Origin: Flavobacterium undicola
GTDB lineage: Bacteria > Bacteroidota > Bacteroidia > Flavobacteriales > Flavobacteriaceae
Assembly (NCBI RefSeq): GCF_009909155.2
Contig: NZ_JAAAPM020000017.1
Coordinates: 24,568 to 88,567 of the forward strand
Reading direction: 5' to 3'
DNA: 64,000 nt
How positions within the stretch are numbered: the stretch's first letter is position 1; each line of letters opens with the position of its first letter. Under the pieces are notes generated by a model. It was not told where the DNA came from, made no database searches, and saw only the letters and a program-made list of their open reading frames with translations. A program made the position numbers and the translations under genes. This document shows positions 47,383-56,678 of the stretch, piece by piece.

Positions 47383-47398
47383 TATTTTGAAACAACAA

Positions 47399-48058
47399 CT
47401 ACTCTTGTTTTTTAGCTGCTTTTTCAGCCTTAATTTTTTTAGTATAATCAGCGTACATCTGACGCCAGTTGCGACCATGAGTATTCAAATATTGTTCGGC
47501 TTGGGTTTTATAAATTTCAAAAATAGCCGATATCTCTTTCATACTTTTAAAATCTACTGCTTGTTCCCGTGCTTTTTCTAATAATTTCTGAATCTCAGTA
47601 GTTTCGGCAGCCGTCATTTCGGGAACAATCGCTTGATAGCCCTTCATCGTAAAAGCTACTTTTCCAATGGTATATTTATCCAAAATTAAAGCGACTTGTT
47701 CTTCGCTTAAATCTTTCCTTAATCCACTCATTAAATCTTGATGCACAGTTGAAGGAATAGCCGAATCGGCAATAATTTGTCTATGAAGATCCGAAATTGG
47801 TTTTCCATCTAAAGGATTGATTCCAGCCGGTACTATTGAAACAGAATGACTATTATGCCAATCTTTTATTGAAGACAGATGCGTTGCAACCACTTGAACT
47901 AATCTGTTTTCTTTTGAACTATCATTTAATGTTAAAGAGCTAATCCACTCATTGGCTTTTGCTACATCATCAGAAGCAGCAGCAGTTTGTGCATGAACTG
48001 CTGCGTTTAAAGCCAAGAATCCAATAAGCAATAATACTTTAATGTTTTTTGTTTTCAT
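47399..48058 (-). CDS. DUF3826 secreted protein
   Basis: A 219-residue protein with a signal peptide (about 1-22, HAQ) and the DUF3826 pattern: EWISSLTLNDSSKENRLVQVVA, DWHNSHS, DKYTIGKVAFTMKGYQAIVPEM and LNTHGRNWRQMYADY. DUF3826 proteins are exported, helical, and often near polysaccharide-utilisation genes; none are seen here. A 3-codon longer start at 48067 is possible. Confidence 0.85.
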   Translation of the reverse strand: MKTKNIKVLLLIGFLALNAAVHAQTAAASDDVAKANEWISSLTLNDSSKENRLVQVVATHLSSIKDWHNSHSVSIVPAGINPLDGKPISDLHRQIIADSAIPSTVHQDLMSGLRKDLSEEQVALILDKYTIGKVAFTMKGYQAIVPEMTAAETTEIQKLLEKAREQAVDFKSMKEISAIFEIYKTQAEQYLNTHGRNWRQMYADYTKKIKAEKAAKKQE

Positions 48059-48280
48059 AAAATTCAATCTTAGGTTTAGCTACCAATCTTTTGATAGCAA
48101 TAGTAATTAGGTATTAAAATACGATTTAAATGTAATTTCCGTTTATAATCAAAAAACAAGCCATTAATACATTCGTTTCAAATTTATTATAATTAAAATT
48201 CACCAATTAGTAATCAAAACAATTTTCAATTGCTTATTTTTATCAACCCCATAAATAATTCAATTTAAACAAATCTACTT

Positions 48281-48781
48281 ATGAAAAAACTACTCTTATT
48301 TACTTTTCTTTTATTATCTGCATTTGGTTGGAGTCAAACTGCCGAAGACTATTTTGACCAAGCAATGAAAAAATCAAATGCAGGAAATAGCCAAGCAGCT
48401 ATACTAGACTACGGAAAAGCCATAAAAATGAAACCTGCTTTTGGAGAAGCTTACTTAAACAGAGGTTTGGAAAAGATCAAACAAAATGATTTAACCGGAG
48501 CATTGGTAGATGCCAATAAAGCCTTAGAAATACATGACGACAATACCTATGCTTATGTCACAAGAGCAAACATTTATTACAAACTTAAAGATTACAAAGC
48601 CGCTCTAAAAGACTGCGATATAGCCATAAAAAACAATACACGTGATAATATAACTTATAATTTAAGAGGACTAACTTATATTCACCTAAACGATAAAAAA
48701 AGTGCTTGTGCAGATTTTTCCAAAGCGTTAGAACTTGGAAGCCAAAGTGCTGCTAAAAACTTGAAAACATTTTGCAAATAA
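48281..48781 (+). CDS. Secreted TPR-repeat protein
   Basis: This 166-residue protein has a signal peptide (about 1-19) and three to four TPR motifs, e.g. AILDYGKAIKMKPAFGEAYLNRGL, ANKALEIHDDNTYAYVTRAN and CDIAIKNNTRDNITYNLRGL. It is a periplasmic adaptor of unknown partner. A hairpin terminator follows. Confidence 0.85.
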   Translation: MKKLLLFTFLLLSAFGWSQTAEDYFDQAMKKSNAGNSQAAILDYGKAIKMKPAFGEAYLNRGLEKIKQNDLTGALVDANKALEIHDDNTYAYVTRANIYYKLKDYKAALKDCDIAIKNNTRDNITYNLRGLTYIHLNDKKSACADFSKALELGSQSAAKNLKTFCK

Positions 48782-48806
48782 AAGATTAGAAAACATTTTA
48801 GAAACT

Positions 48807-48843
48807 AAAAAAGCTGCTTCAAAATTTGAAACAGCTTTTTTTT
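48807..48843. terminator. Bidirectional terminator
   Basis: Stem AAAAAGCTGCTTC / GAAACAGCTTTTT with one mismatch, then T run; between the convergent TPR and DUF4252 genes. Confidence 0.82.
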
Positions 48844-48857
48844 ATGTTTTAACAAAC

Positions 48858-49388
48858 CTACTTTTGAGTTAGTTTCTTAAGTTCCGTTCCGCCAGGAATT
48901 TGCATTTTATCCGTTAAAATAGAAATATCGTTTAAACTAAAAACTCCGGTTAACGACATTAAAACCGAACGATTAATACCATTAGCATCATCATCAATAA
49001 ACATCAAAAACTCTTTCAGCTGATTGTTTCCGGTGCGTTTTACGTCTATCGTCACTTGCTTTCCTTGAACATTTACTTTTTTCAATTCTTCTAAATCAGC
49101 TAATTTAATATAGCTATCAGCTACATCTTTCATATTCTTAGCAGCTGTTCTGTTAGTCGTTGAAAAAACTTTTAAATCATCTAAATTTTGAATTAATTTC
49201 AAATACTGCTGCGTTTCTTTATCAGAAGGATCTACTTTTACTTTACTCATTAATTCAAACATTTTTTTGTTTACGATTACCGAAACAATTTCTTCCCGAC
49301 CATCAAATTGGTCAAAAACCTTTTGTCCGTAAAATGGAACCGAAGCAAATGCAAGTACCAATGTGATTAGTATCTTTTTCATTTTCAT
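48858..49388 (-). CDS. DUF4252 secreted protein
   Basis: This 176-residue protein has a signal peptide (about 1-21, FYGQ) and the DUF4252 pattern: FDQFDGREEIVSVIVNKKMFEL, LIQNLDDLKVFSTTN and FLMFIDDDANGINRSVLMSLTGVFSLNDI. Many Bacteroidota carry several DUF4252 genes beside an ECF sigma factor; none is visible here. Function unknown. Confidence 0.85.
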   Translation of the reverse strand: MKMKKILITLVLAFASVPFYGQKVFDQFDGREEIVSVIVNKKMFELMSKVKVDPSDKETQQYLKLIQNLDDLKVFSTTNRTAAKNMKDVADSYIKLADLEELKKVNVQGKQVTIDVKRTGNNQLKEFLMFIDDDANGINRSVLMSLTGVFSLNDISILTDKMQIPGGTELKKLTQK

Positions 49389-49588
49389 ATTTTTATATTA
49401 AAACTATACTCTTATATTTATAATTATACTTACCATTTCTATGCCAATTTTTTTTAACCGTTGTTTTACCCCTATAACGACAAAATTGTATGGTTTATGC
49501 AGAAAGAGAAAAATTATTCATTCCAAAAAATCGATAATAAAACTAAAGATAGTATTTTTACGTTAATAGCTATAATTGTTTCTAAAAT

Positions 49589-51025
49589 ATGAAAAGTCCC
49601 TATCAATACTTACTACTTCTATTATTCCCACTTTTGTTCTTGCAAAGTTGTCAAGACCAGGATGATACGCTGCCCGAACCAACCAGCCTTGATGTTCAAA
49701 AATTTATATGGAGAGGACTAAACCAAATGTACTTATGGCAAGAAGATGTTCCTGATTTAGCCGACAAACGATTTGCCTCAAACGCCGAATATGAAAACTT
49801 TTTAGAAAGCTATTCTTCCCCAGAAGATTTATTTGAGAATTTACTCAACCGACCTCCTAGTTTATATGATACAAATGTTGTCGATAAATTCAGCTGGATT
49901 GTTAGTGATTACCTCACATTGGAACAACAATTAGGAGGAACAACCAAAAATAACGGCGTTGAATTTGGCTTAAGTCTTGTTTCTTCTGGAAGTGACCAAG
50001 TTATTGGTTATGTGCGTTATATTATTCCAAACTCAGACGCAGCAACAAAAGATATTAAACGTGGCGAAGTATTTTATGCAGTGAATGGAACTCCTTTAAA
50101 TCTATCTAATTATTCGAATTTATTATTTAGTGCTGATGAAAACTACACTTTAAATTTTGCCAACCTTACTTATGATACTAATAACAATCCTGTAATCACT
50201 CCTAATGGTAAAAATCTGGCTTTAACCAAAACAAGTTTAGCTGAAAATCCTATTTTTATTAAAAAAGTCATCAATAGTGGGGCACACAAAATTGGTTATC
50301 TAATGTACAATGGTTTTTACCCAAGTTATGATTCGCAACTCAATGATGCCTTTGCTTATTTTAAATCCGAAGGGATAACCGATTTAGTTTTAGATTTAAG
50401 ATACAATGGCGGAGGCTCTGTACTTACGGCAACCCGATTAGCCAGTATGATTTCTGGACAATTTAACGGACAAGTTTTTAGCGAATTGGCTTATAATAAC
50501 AGAAAATCCTACCTCAACCAAAAGTACCTTTTCACAAGTACTATCGATGGCACAAGTCTTAGCAGTTTAAATCTCACCACTGTTTATGTTTTAACTACAA
50601 AAAGTACAGCTTCAGCAAGTGAACTCATCATTAATGGTCTCGATCCTTATATCAATGTGGTTCAAATAGGCGATGCAACCTATGGAAAAAACGTCGCTTC
50701 GGTTACACTTTACGACTCTCCTACTCTTACTAAAACCAATAGAAATCCATCCCATCGCTATGCTATGCAACCTATAGTTGCTCATTCGGTAAATGCTGTA
50801 GGCTTTGGTGATTATTTGGATGGCTTAATTCCTGATTATAAATTATCTGAAAGGATAAAAACATTAGGTGTCCTTGGAGATCCCAGCGAACCTTTATTAA
50901 GTACAGCAATTGGAAAAATTACTGGAACTGCTAAATTTATAGTACCCGAAAAACCAACAACTGATTTTGAATACCTCAACGATTCTAAAACACTAAGAGG
51001 ACAAAATCAAATGTATTTTGAATAA
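49589..51025 (+). CDS. S41-family C-terminal processing peptidase, lipoprotein
   Basis: The protein has 478 residues and a lipobox LFLQSC (Cys about 21). A PDZ-like region (about 110-200) is followed by the S41 domain: DLVLDLRYNGGGSVLTATRLASMI and catalytic Ser in TTKSTASASELIINGL, with Lys in DATYGKNVASV. It cleaves unfolded or C-terminal peptides in the periplasm; the substrate is unknown. It stands alone, followed by a bidirectional terminator. Confidence 0.9.
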   Translation: MKSPYQYLLLLLFPLLFLQSCQDQDDTLPEPTSLDVQKFIWRGLNQMYLWQEDVPDLADKRFASNAEYENFLESYSSPEDLFENLLNRPPSLYDTNVVDKFSWIVSDYLTLEQQLGGTTKNNGVEFGLSLVSSGSDQVIGYVRYIIPNSDAATKDIKRGEVFYAVNGTPLNLSNYSNLLFSADENYTLNFANLTYDTNNNPVITPNGKNLALTKTSLAENPIFIKKVINSGAHKIGYLMYNGFYPSYDSQLNDAFAYFKSEGITDLVLDLRYNGGGSVLTATRLASMISGQFNGQVFSELAYNNRKSYLNQKYLFTSTIDGTSLSSLNLTTVYVLTTKSTASASELIINGLDPYINVVQIGDATYGKNVASVTLYDSPTLTKTNRNPSHRYAMQPIVAHSVNAVGFGDYLDGLIPDYKLSERIKTLGVLGDPSEPLLSTAIGKITGTAKFIVPEKPTTDFEYLNDSKTLRGQNQMYFE

Positions 51026-51029
51026 CACA

Positions 51030-51059
51030 AAAAAGGCTTTCATCACTGAAAGCCTTTTT
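51030..51059. terminator. Bidirectional terminator
   Basis: Perfect 13-bp stem (AAAAAGGCTTTCA / TGAAAGCCTTTTT) with a four-base loop, between the convergent peptidase and TonB-receptor genes. Confidence 0.93.
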
Positions 51060-51078
51060 GCTACCCTAAAATTCAATA

Positions 51079-53007
51079 TTATAAATTGATATTCAAACCT
51101 AATTTGAAGTTTCTACCTTTAGCATAATATCCTGCAGCTTCTACAAAATCTTTATTTAAGATATTAGTAGCATTTGCAAAAACAGTCATTTTATTTTTTA
51201 TTAGTTCATATTTAGCTGTTGCATTAAGCAATTGATAAGAACCTAGAGCAACTGGGACGCTAGTAAAAATTACTCCGTCATAATAAACATCACCTCTTTT
51301 ATCAACATATTGATAGCTTACATTGAAAAAAGTTCTAGCTGTTGGCTGGTATTCAACAGCAGCATTCGCTTTATGTTTTGGAATTAATCTACTCAAAGCT
51401 TCCTCAACTTGAGTAAAAGTATAATTTCCGCTCAACTTTAATTTATCTGACAAAGTATAAGAAAGCATGGTTTCAACACCTTTTGCATTATACTTTCCTT
51501 CGATATTATCATAACTACTAGATACAAATCCAATAGAATTTTGTTCTTGTCTATAGAAAGCAACCGAATTTAAATTTATTTTTTTATCCAATAAAGCCAA
51601 TTCAAAACCTGCTTCTATTGTACTATTTTTTTCAGGTGTTAAATCTAATTTTCCATAAGGGGAGTACAATTGAAACAAACTAGGCGTTATGTAAGCAGTA
51701 CTATATGAAGTCACTAATTTCAAAGGAATTTCAGAAAATGAATACGATGGATTAATATTAAAAACAAAATTGCTTCCGTATTTACTATGAATATTCAATC
51801 GTGCTCCTGTGTTGATATTCAATCCAAAATCTGAATTGTAAACTACTGTTGCGTATGGATCAATAATACTAAACTTAGCCAATTCATTTTGAATATCTCC
51901 AAAAGGTGTCAAATTAACCATTTCAAAAAACTGAAATTGACCTCCAGTAACCATAAATAATTCTGGAATTATCTTGTATTTATTAAACAAATCGGCATTT
52001 ATATTTCTCGCTTGATACAAAGATTTATCTACACTGTTTGTCCAGGAAGAAAAAATCTCATAATTACGATCAATTTTACTTGCTGCAGCATTTAAGACCA
52101 ATTCTCCTTTATTGTATTTGAATTTTGGAGAAAATCCCAATCTGTACTGTACTGAAAGAAGATTATTTCTTGTCTCATCAGTAAAAGCACTATCATCAAA
52201 CTGACTTCTCATTCTATCGTAACTAGCAAAGAAATCCAATGATAATTTTTTATTTGGCGTAAAACCAAACTTTACAATCGAATTCACTCTGGAAAAACCA
52301 TCATCCTCAAAAGTTTCAGTATCCAAAGCTGGTTTGGCTTCTGAAATCCCTGTAGTTTCAGTACTATTCAAAGAGGCAAAATAATTGAACTTCTCCGATT
52401 TTCCATTAAATGAAAACCCTTGATTAAAATCCTGAGCAGAATAATCTTTGTCTTTAGCATCAGTTTGTGTGCCTACGTTCATATAAACGTTTCCCGAAAT
52501 AGCATTCTTTGCAGCTTTTTTCAAAGTAATATTGATCACTCCAGTTGCTGCTCCTGAACCGTAAAGCGTACTGGCAGCACCTTTCATTACCTCTATACTT
52601 TCTACTTGTTGAACTGAAAGTAAACGCAAATCATAAGACAAACTAATTCCTGAAGCATCAGTAACAGGAACACCATCAATCAAAATCAAAACCTGATGCC
52701 CTCGCCCACCTCTGATAAAAACCCCTAAATCTTTTCCGTTTCGACTCTGATTTCCATTAATTTCAACACCTGCCACGGTACTCAAAACTTCAGCTACTGA
52801 TTGTCCTGGTCTTTTTTTCAAATCATCAGCCGTAATTTTCACAATCACCTTTCCTGATTTCTCTTTAGGCAATGCAAATTTAGAATCTGTAACAACCACT
52901 TCCTTCAACTCGTTGGTTACAGGAAGTACAACTCCTTTTTTTTGCGCAAAAGCACAAGCACTTATTAACACGAATAACGCACTAATACGAACGTTTTTTT
53001 TGTTCAT
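51079..53007 (-). CDS. btuB: TonB-dependent outer-membrane receptor, BtuB-like
   Basis: The protein has 642 residues and a signal peptide (about 1-21). A TonB-box-like and plug region (ELKEVVVTDSKFA; GQSVAEVLSTVAGVEINGNQSRNG; VLILIDGVPVTDASG; IEVMKGAASTLYGSGAATGVIN) is followed by a 22-strand-type barrel ending in a terminal aromatic-like residue (GRNFKLGLNINL). The B12 riboswitch upstream and the cob genes point to cobalamin uptake. Its expression should fall when cobalamin is plentiful. Length matches BtuB. Confidence 0.9.
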   Translation of the reverse strand: MNKKNVRISALFVLISACAFAQKKGVVLPVTNELKEVVVTDSKFALPKEKSGKVIVKITADDLKKRPGQSVAEVLSTVAGVEINGNQSRNGKDLGVFIRGGRGHQVLILIDGVPVTDASGISLSYDLRLLSVQQVESIEVMKGAASTLYGSGAATGVINITLKKAAKNAISGNVYMNVGTQTDAKDKDYSAQDFNQGFSFNGKSEKFNYFASLNSTETTGISEAKPALDTETFEDDGFSRVNSIVKFGFTPNKKLSLDFFASYDRMRSQFDDSAFTDETRNNLLSVQYRLGFSPKFKYNKGELVLNAAASKIDRNYEIFSSWTNSVDKSLYQARNINADLFNKYKIIPELFMVTGGQFQFFEMVNLTPFGDIQNELAKFSIIDPYATVVYNSDFGLNINTGARLNIHSKYGSNFVFNINPSYSFSEIPLKLVTSYSTAYITPSLFQLYSPYGKLDLTPEKNSTIEAGFELALLDKKINLNSVAFYRQEQNSIGFVSSSYDNIEGKYNAKGVETMLSYTLSDKLKLSGNYTFTQVEEALSRLIPKHKANAAVEYQPTARTFFNVSYQYVDKRGDVYYDGVIFTSVPVALGSYQLLNATAKYELIKNKMTVFANATNILNKDFVEAAGYYAKGRNFKLGLNINL

Positions 53008-53114
53008 TTTAAAAACATTTAATAACAGTTTTTCTGTTACATAACTAATAAATGGGAGAAAAGCATAGAATAACCCATACCCAAACCTTTTTTCCCGAAA
53101 GTTTGATACTCGAT

Positions 53115-53412
53115 GTATTAGGCAGGTCTCCTGGCTTGCGTCTTGTTGTTGACCTTCCCATTTGAAGTTAGAGGCTGGAAGAAAGAAATGAGAAGTATTT
53201 ACTTCTAACCTCTAACTTCTACTTTCTCACTTCGAAACAGTGGTTTTGTAGATAACAACAAGCTTGATAGCTTACAGTTGCGGGTACAGCTCAAGATTTT
53301 TGATTAGTGATTGCAGATTTTAGATTGCAGATATAAATCTGTAATCTAAATTCGTTAATCATCATTCATCAATCACTTGATTCCCTTTTAATGCTATTTT
53401 TCGAATAAAAAA
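53115..53412 (-). promoter_or_regulatory. Cobalamin (B12) riboswitch upstream of the BtuB-like gene
   Basis: On the minus strand the B12 box AGCCAGGAGACCTGCC is exact (53121-53136). Upstream come GGGAAGGTCAACAAC, CCACTGTTTCG, the CCCGCAACTGTAAGC core element, and the AAAAGGGAATC 5' element (about 53380). The order and motifs are those of the AdoCbl riboswitch. Two loops are expanded by insertions rich in CTAACTTC-type and AATCTAAAATCTGCAATC-type repeats. The 3' end lies about 110 bases before the btuB start. Coordinates are approximate at both ends. Confidence 0.92.
53182..53233. repeat. CTTCTAAC/CTCTAACTTCT-type repeat in riboswitch loop
   Basis: The insertion between CCACTGTTTCG and AAATGGGAAGG contains inverted arms with CTCTAACTTC. 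A close copy is present at 54881-54917 before the bluB-cobT fusion. It is a dispersed, simple-sequence-like repeat. Confidence 0.6.
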
Positions 53413-53538
53413 ACAGCAACCTCAATACAATGGCAAAGATAAAACTTAATTCAGCTAAAAAAATCAACTTTATACAGATATTTGATTCAGCATCTATAAA
53501 AACCTAATAACCAACAAAATAAATAATTTTAATTCAAT

Positions 53539-54060
53539 TTATAATTCTATTTTTAGAACAGCTCCAAAATCTACTTTATTTGTAAAAGCATCTTTCAACG
53601 GCAAATTTGAATTGGTACACAAAATACTTCTGATTACTCCGGCATGGGTAACAATTACTATTTTTTTCGAATTATTTTCTGAAAGTAGTGTCTCCAAAAA
53701 ATCAGTTACACGATGATGTAAAGCAACGAAAGATTCGCCATTAGGAACGGCTACATTTACAAAATCGGTCATCCAAGGTATAGAATCGGCTTCGGGAATA
53801 GCGTCCCAATTTTTCATTTCCCAATCGCCAAAATTCATTTCCATCAAACGAGGATCGGTACTAATTGATGATGACAAATAATTTGCCAAAAGCGTACAAC
53901 GGGATAACGGACTCGAAAAAACAACAGCTTCAGTTGGTATTTGACTTTTTATCGATTCAAATTGTTCCAGATAAGGTTCTTTCAAAGTCACATCGGTTTG
54001 TCCGTAACAAATGCCTTTTTCGCAAACCGTTTCGGTATGTCGAACTAAATAAACTTCCAT
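53539..54060 (-). CDS. cobC: Alpha-ribazole phosphatase, histidine phosphatase family
   Basis: This 173-residue phosphatase has the RHG-type motif VYLVRHTETVCEKG (RHT) and the second His in IVIVTHAGVIRSI. It removes phosphate from alpha-ribazole phosphate or adenosylcobalamin phosphate. The 16-base overlap with cobS and the cob cluster support cobC over a general phosphatase. It is the last gene before the riboswitch and the btuB-like gene on the same strand. Confidence 0.88.
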   Translation of the reverse strand: MEVYLVRHTETVCEKGICYGQTDVTLKEPYLEQFESIKSQIPTEAVVFSSPLSRCTLLANYLSSSISTDPRLMEMNFGDWEMKNWDAIPEADSIPWMTDFVNVAVPNGESFVALHHRVTDFLETLLSENNSKKIVIVTHAGVIRSILCTNSNLPLKDAFTNKVDFGAVLKIEL

Positions 54061-54857
54061 AAAGCAAAACTTGACAGATAAAAAACTACTTCACATACTT
54101 GCTGTGTTGCACCAAGACAATCCCCGGTATAGCCGCCTATCCATTTTTGGAAATAACGAGCCAGAAAAAATCGGAATAAGAAAACGGAGATAAAAGTGAA
54201 CAGTATTTGCCAGCAAAAAACAGCCAATACTAAAAGCGGTAACAATCCAAAAAAGAAAGCGCCAAATACTTCTTTCCAAGTATAATTTTGAGCAATAGGC
54301 TTGCTTTTGCTGGTTGCATCTTCTCTTGAATATTCGTGGGTAAAAACAATAGATATTGCAGCTAATCGGCTTAAAGAATGAGCGGTTATAAAAAGAAGTA
54401 AAATTCCAATATTTACATTATAAATTCCGAAACCAAAATCTGGTATTTGAGTAGTATTAGTTAATTGAACCAAACTCTGAAACTTTAATAAAAAAAGCAA
54501 TACTAAACCAATCGCTCCATAAGCTCCAATGGCACTGTCTTTCATAATTAGAAGAATCTTTTCTTTAGTCCATCCGCCTCCAAAACCATCACAAACATCG
54601 GCAAAACCATCTTCATGAAAAGCTCCGGTAACCAGAATACTGGCAATCATCGAAAGTATAACAGCTATTTCATTTGAAAAAACCAAAGCTGAGAAATAAA
54701 AAACGACAAAACTGATTCCGCCTACAATCCAACCAATTAGCGGAAAATAGCGCGAAGCTTTGTTTAAGTAATCTGGATGATGATTGATATTTTTAGGGCA
54801 AGGAATTCGGGTATAAAATAGTAATGCTGTAAAAAATATATGGAGTTCTTTTTTCAT
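54045..54857 (-). CDS. cobS: Adenosylcobinamide-GDP ribazoletransferase
   Basis: This 270-residue membrane enzyme joins alpha-ribazole (phosphate) to adenosylcobinamide-GDP. The CobS motifs FFTALLFYTRIPCP near the start and GAFHEDGFADVCDGFGGGWTKEKIL are present, along with five to six hydrophobic segments and GYTGDCLGATQQVCEV near the end. It overlaps cobC by 16 bases and follows the bluB-cobT fusion after 49 bases. Confidence 0.94.
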   Translation of the reverse strand: MKKELHIFFTALLFYTRIPCPKNINHHPDYLNKASRYFPLIGWIVGGISFVVFYFSALVFSNEIAVILSMIASILVTGAFHEDGFADVCDGFGGGWTKEKILLIMKDSAIGAYGAIGLVLLFLLKFQSLVQLTNTTQIPDFGFGIYNVNIGILLLFITAHSLSRLAAISIVFTHEYSREDATSKSKPIAQNYTWKEVFGAFFFGLLPLLVLAVFCWQILFTFISVFLFRFFLARYFQKWIGGYTGDCLGATQQVCEVVFYLSSFALWKFI

Positions 54858-54880
54858 TTTTTTTATAAATATTTTTAATC

Positions 54881-54917
54881 TACTTCTAACTTCCCACCTC
54901 TAACTTCTATTTCTCAC
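54881..54917. repeat. CTTCTAACTTC/CTCTAACTTC-type repeat, second copy
   Basis: CTACTTCTAACTTC and CCACCTCTAACTTC lie between cobS and the bluB-cobT gene, running into the 3' end of that gene. They match the insertion in the B12 riboswitch. Confidence 0.6.
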
Positions 54918-56583
54918 TCACCCCGGCACTTTCAAAACTAGCCATATCGTTTAAAAAAGCCACAGCCGATTCTATTATTGGAAACACCAGCGCACAACCC
55001 GTTCCTTCGCCCAAGCGTAAATCTAATTGTAAAACAGCCGAAACTCCAAGATAATCCAATAGCTTTTTATGTGCTTTTTCAGCCGATTGATGACTGAAAA
55101 TAGCGTTATTAATTATCGCAGGATTTTTTTTGAAAGCAATCAAAAAAGCCACACTGCAAATAAAACCATCCACTAGAAAAATCATATTCTGTTGGTATGC
55201 CTCAAGCATCCCACCCGCCATTTGCAAAATTTCAAAGCCTCCAAAATATACCAAATAACTCTCTAAATCCTTCTCTCCATGATAATTTTCAATCGCTTTT
55301 CTTAAAATATCAATCTTAAATTGCAACTTTTCATCATTAACTCCTGTCCCTCTGCCTACGCAATCTTCGATAGAAAAATTACAAAGTACACTCATTAAAA
55401 CCGAGGCTGTAGCAGTATTGCCAATACCCATTTCGCCAAAACCAATACAATTACTTCCTTGCTTAGCAATAGTTGCTACAATTTCGCTTCCTTTTGTAAA
55501 ACACAATTCCATTTGGGTTTTGCTCATAGCAGGACTACTTAAAAACGAATGTGTTCCTTTATCAATCTTAGCCGAAATCAAGCTTGTATTAGATGGAAAA
55601 TCGTAATTCACACCCGCATCAACCACCGAAAGTGCTATCTTATTTTGTTTGCAAAACACATTTATTGCCGCTCCACCTTCCAGAAAATTAGTTAGCATTT
55701 GGCGTGTTACATCCTGCGGATAAGCACTCACTCCGTGCTGTGCAATACCATGATCGGCAGCAAAAACTACAATATGAGGTTGATTTATTTTAGGCTCCAA
55801 TGTTTGAAAAACGGTTGCTATTTGTTTCGCTATTTTTTCAAGAACTCCTAACGAACCTATGGGTTTTGTCTTTTGGTCTATTTTGTGCTGTAAACTTTTT
55901 AGAAAAAAATCAGTCGCATCGGGATGGATAGTATTTGTTTCAATTTGTTTTTCTGCTGCTGAATGCAATTCGGTAATTTCTGAAACAAAAGGCACTTCTG
56001 ATTTTTGTTTCCAATTCAGTTGTTGCAACATCGGTTGGTTGTCGTAATTTGTTGCAGGTTTGCCTACGCAAAAATACCCCAGCGGTTCTACATGCTCCGG
56101 TAAACCTAATATTTTCTTGAATTGGTAATAATTCAAAATCGAAACCCAGCCCATAGAATAGCCTTGTTCGGTGAGCGAAAGCCAAATATTTTGAGCTGCA
56201 CAAACTGCGCTGAACTTAATCGCTTCGTTGCTTCCCACTGTACCGATAGTAAAATGATTCAGTACAGAACGGTCGTAACAAATAACTAATCCCAATGGTG
56301 CTTCTTCAATTGCCTCGAGCTTTAAGTTTTTATATTGTACTTTTTGCAATTCGTCATCCGTACAAGCTGCAGCTTTCTTATCATATTCCAAAAACAAATC
56401 CTTAACTGCTTTTTTAATTTCAGCCGATTTAATAAGATAATATCGAGTTGCTTCGGTCAAACCAACAGAAGGCGCCCAATGTCCAGCCTGCAGTGCTTTT
56501 TCAATTACGGCATCAGGAACAGCATCATTGGTAAAATGACGGGTATCTCGGCGTGATTTAATTATTTCGTCTAAATTGGTCAT
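54907..56583 (-). CDS. BluB-CobT fusion: DMB synthase plus nicotinate-nucleotide-DMB phosphoribosyltransferase
   Basis: The protein has 558 residues. The N-terminal part (about 1-215) is BluB, a flavin enzyme that makes 5,6-dimethylbenzimidazole from FMN: IKSRRDTRHFTNDAVPD, QAGHWAPSVGLTEATRYYLI, YSMGWVSILNYYQFKKILGLP. From about 230 it is CobT: IDQKTKPIGSLGVLEKIAKQIA, VVFAADHGIAQHGVSAYPQDVT, and the catalytic Glu region GFGEMGIGNTATASVLMS. The fusion makes and activates the lower ligand of cobalamin. It lies between cobU and cobS. Confidence 0.92.
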   Translation of the reverse strand: MTNLDEIIKSRRDTRHFTNDAVPDAVIEKALQAGHWAPSVGLTEATRYYLIKSAEIKKAVKDLFLEYDKKAAACTDDELQKVQYKNLKLEAIEEAPLGLVICYDRSVLNHFTIGTVGSNEAIKFSAVCAAQNIWLSLTEQGYSMGWVSILNYYQFKKILGLPEHVEPLGYFCVGKPATNYDNQPMLQQLNWKQKSEVPFVSEITELHSAAEKQIETNTIHPDATDFFLKSLQHKIDQKTKPIGSLGVLEKIAKQIATVFQTLEPKINQPHIVVFAADHGIAQHGVSAYPQDVTRQMLTNFLEGGAAINVFCKQNKIALSVVDAGVNYDFPSNTSLISAKIDKGTHSFLSSPAMSKTQMELCFTKGSEIVATIAKQGSNCIGFGEMGIGNTATASVLMSVLCNFSIEDCVGRGTGVNDEKLQFKIDILRKAIENYHGEKDLESYLVYFGGFEILQMAGGMLEAYQQNMIFLVDGFICSVAFLIAFKKNPAIINNAIFSHQSAEKAHKKLLDYLGVSAVLQLDLRLGEGTGCALVFPIIESAVAFLNDMASFESAGVSEK

Positions 56584-56678
56584 GTTTTTTTTATTAAAAG
56601 TCTATTCAATGGCAAAAATCAATGGCATTTCTTTTTTTGATATTGCTTATTGCAATTGATATTGATATCGAATTTCCC

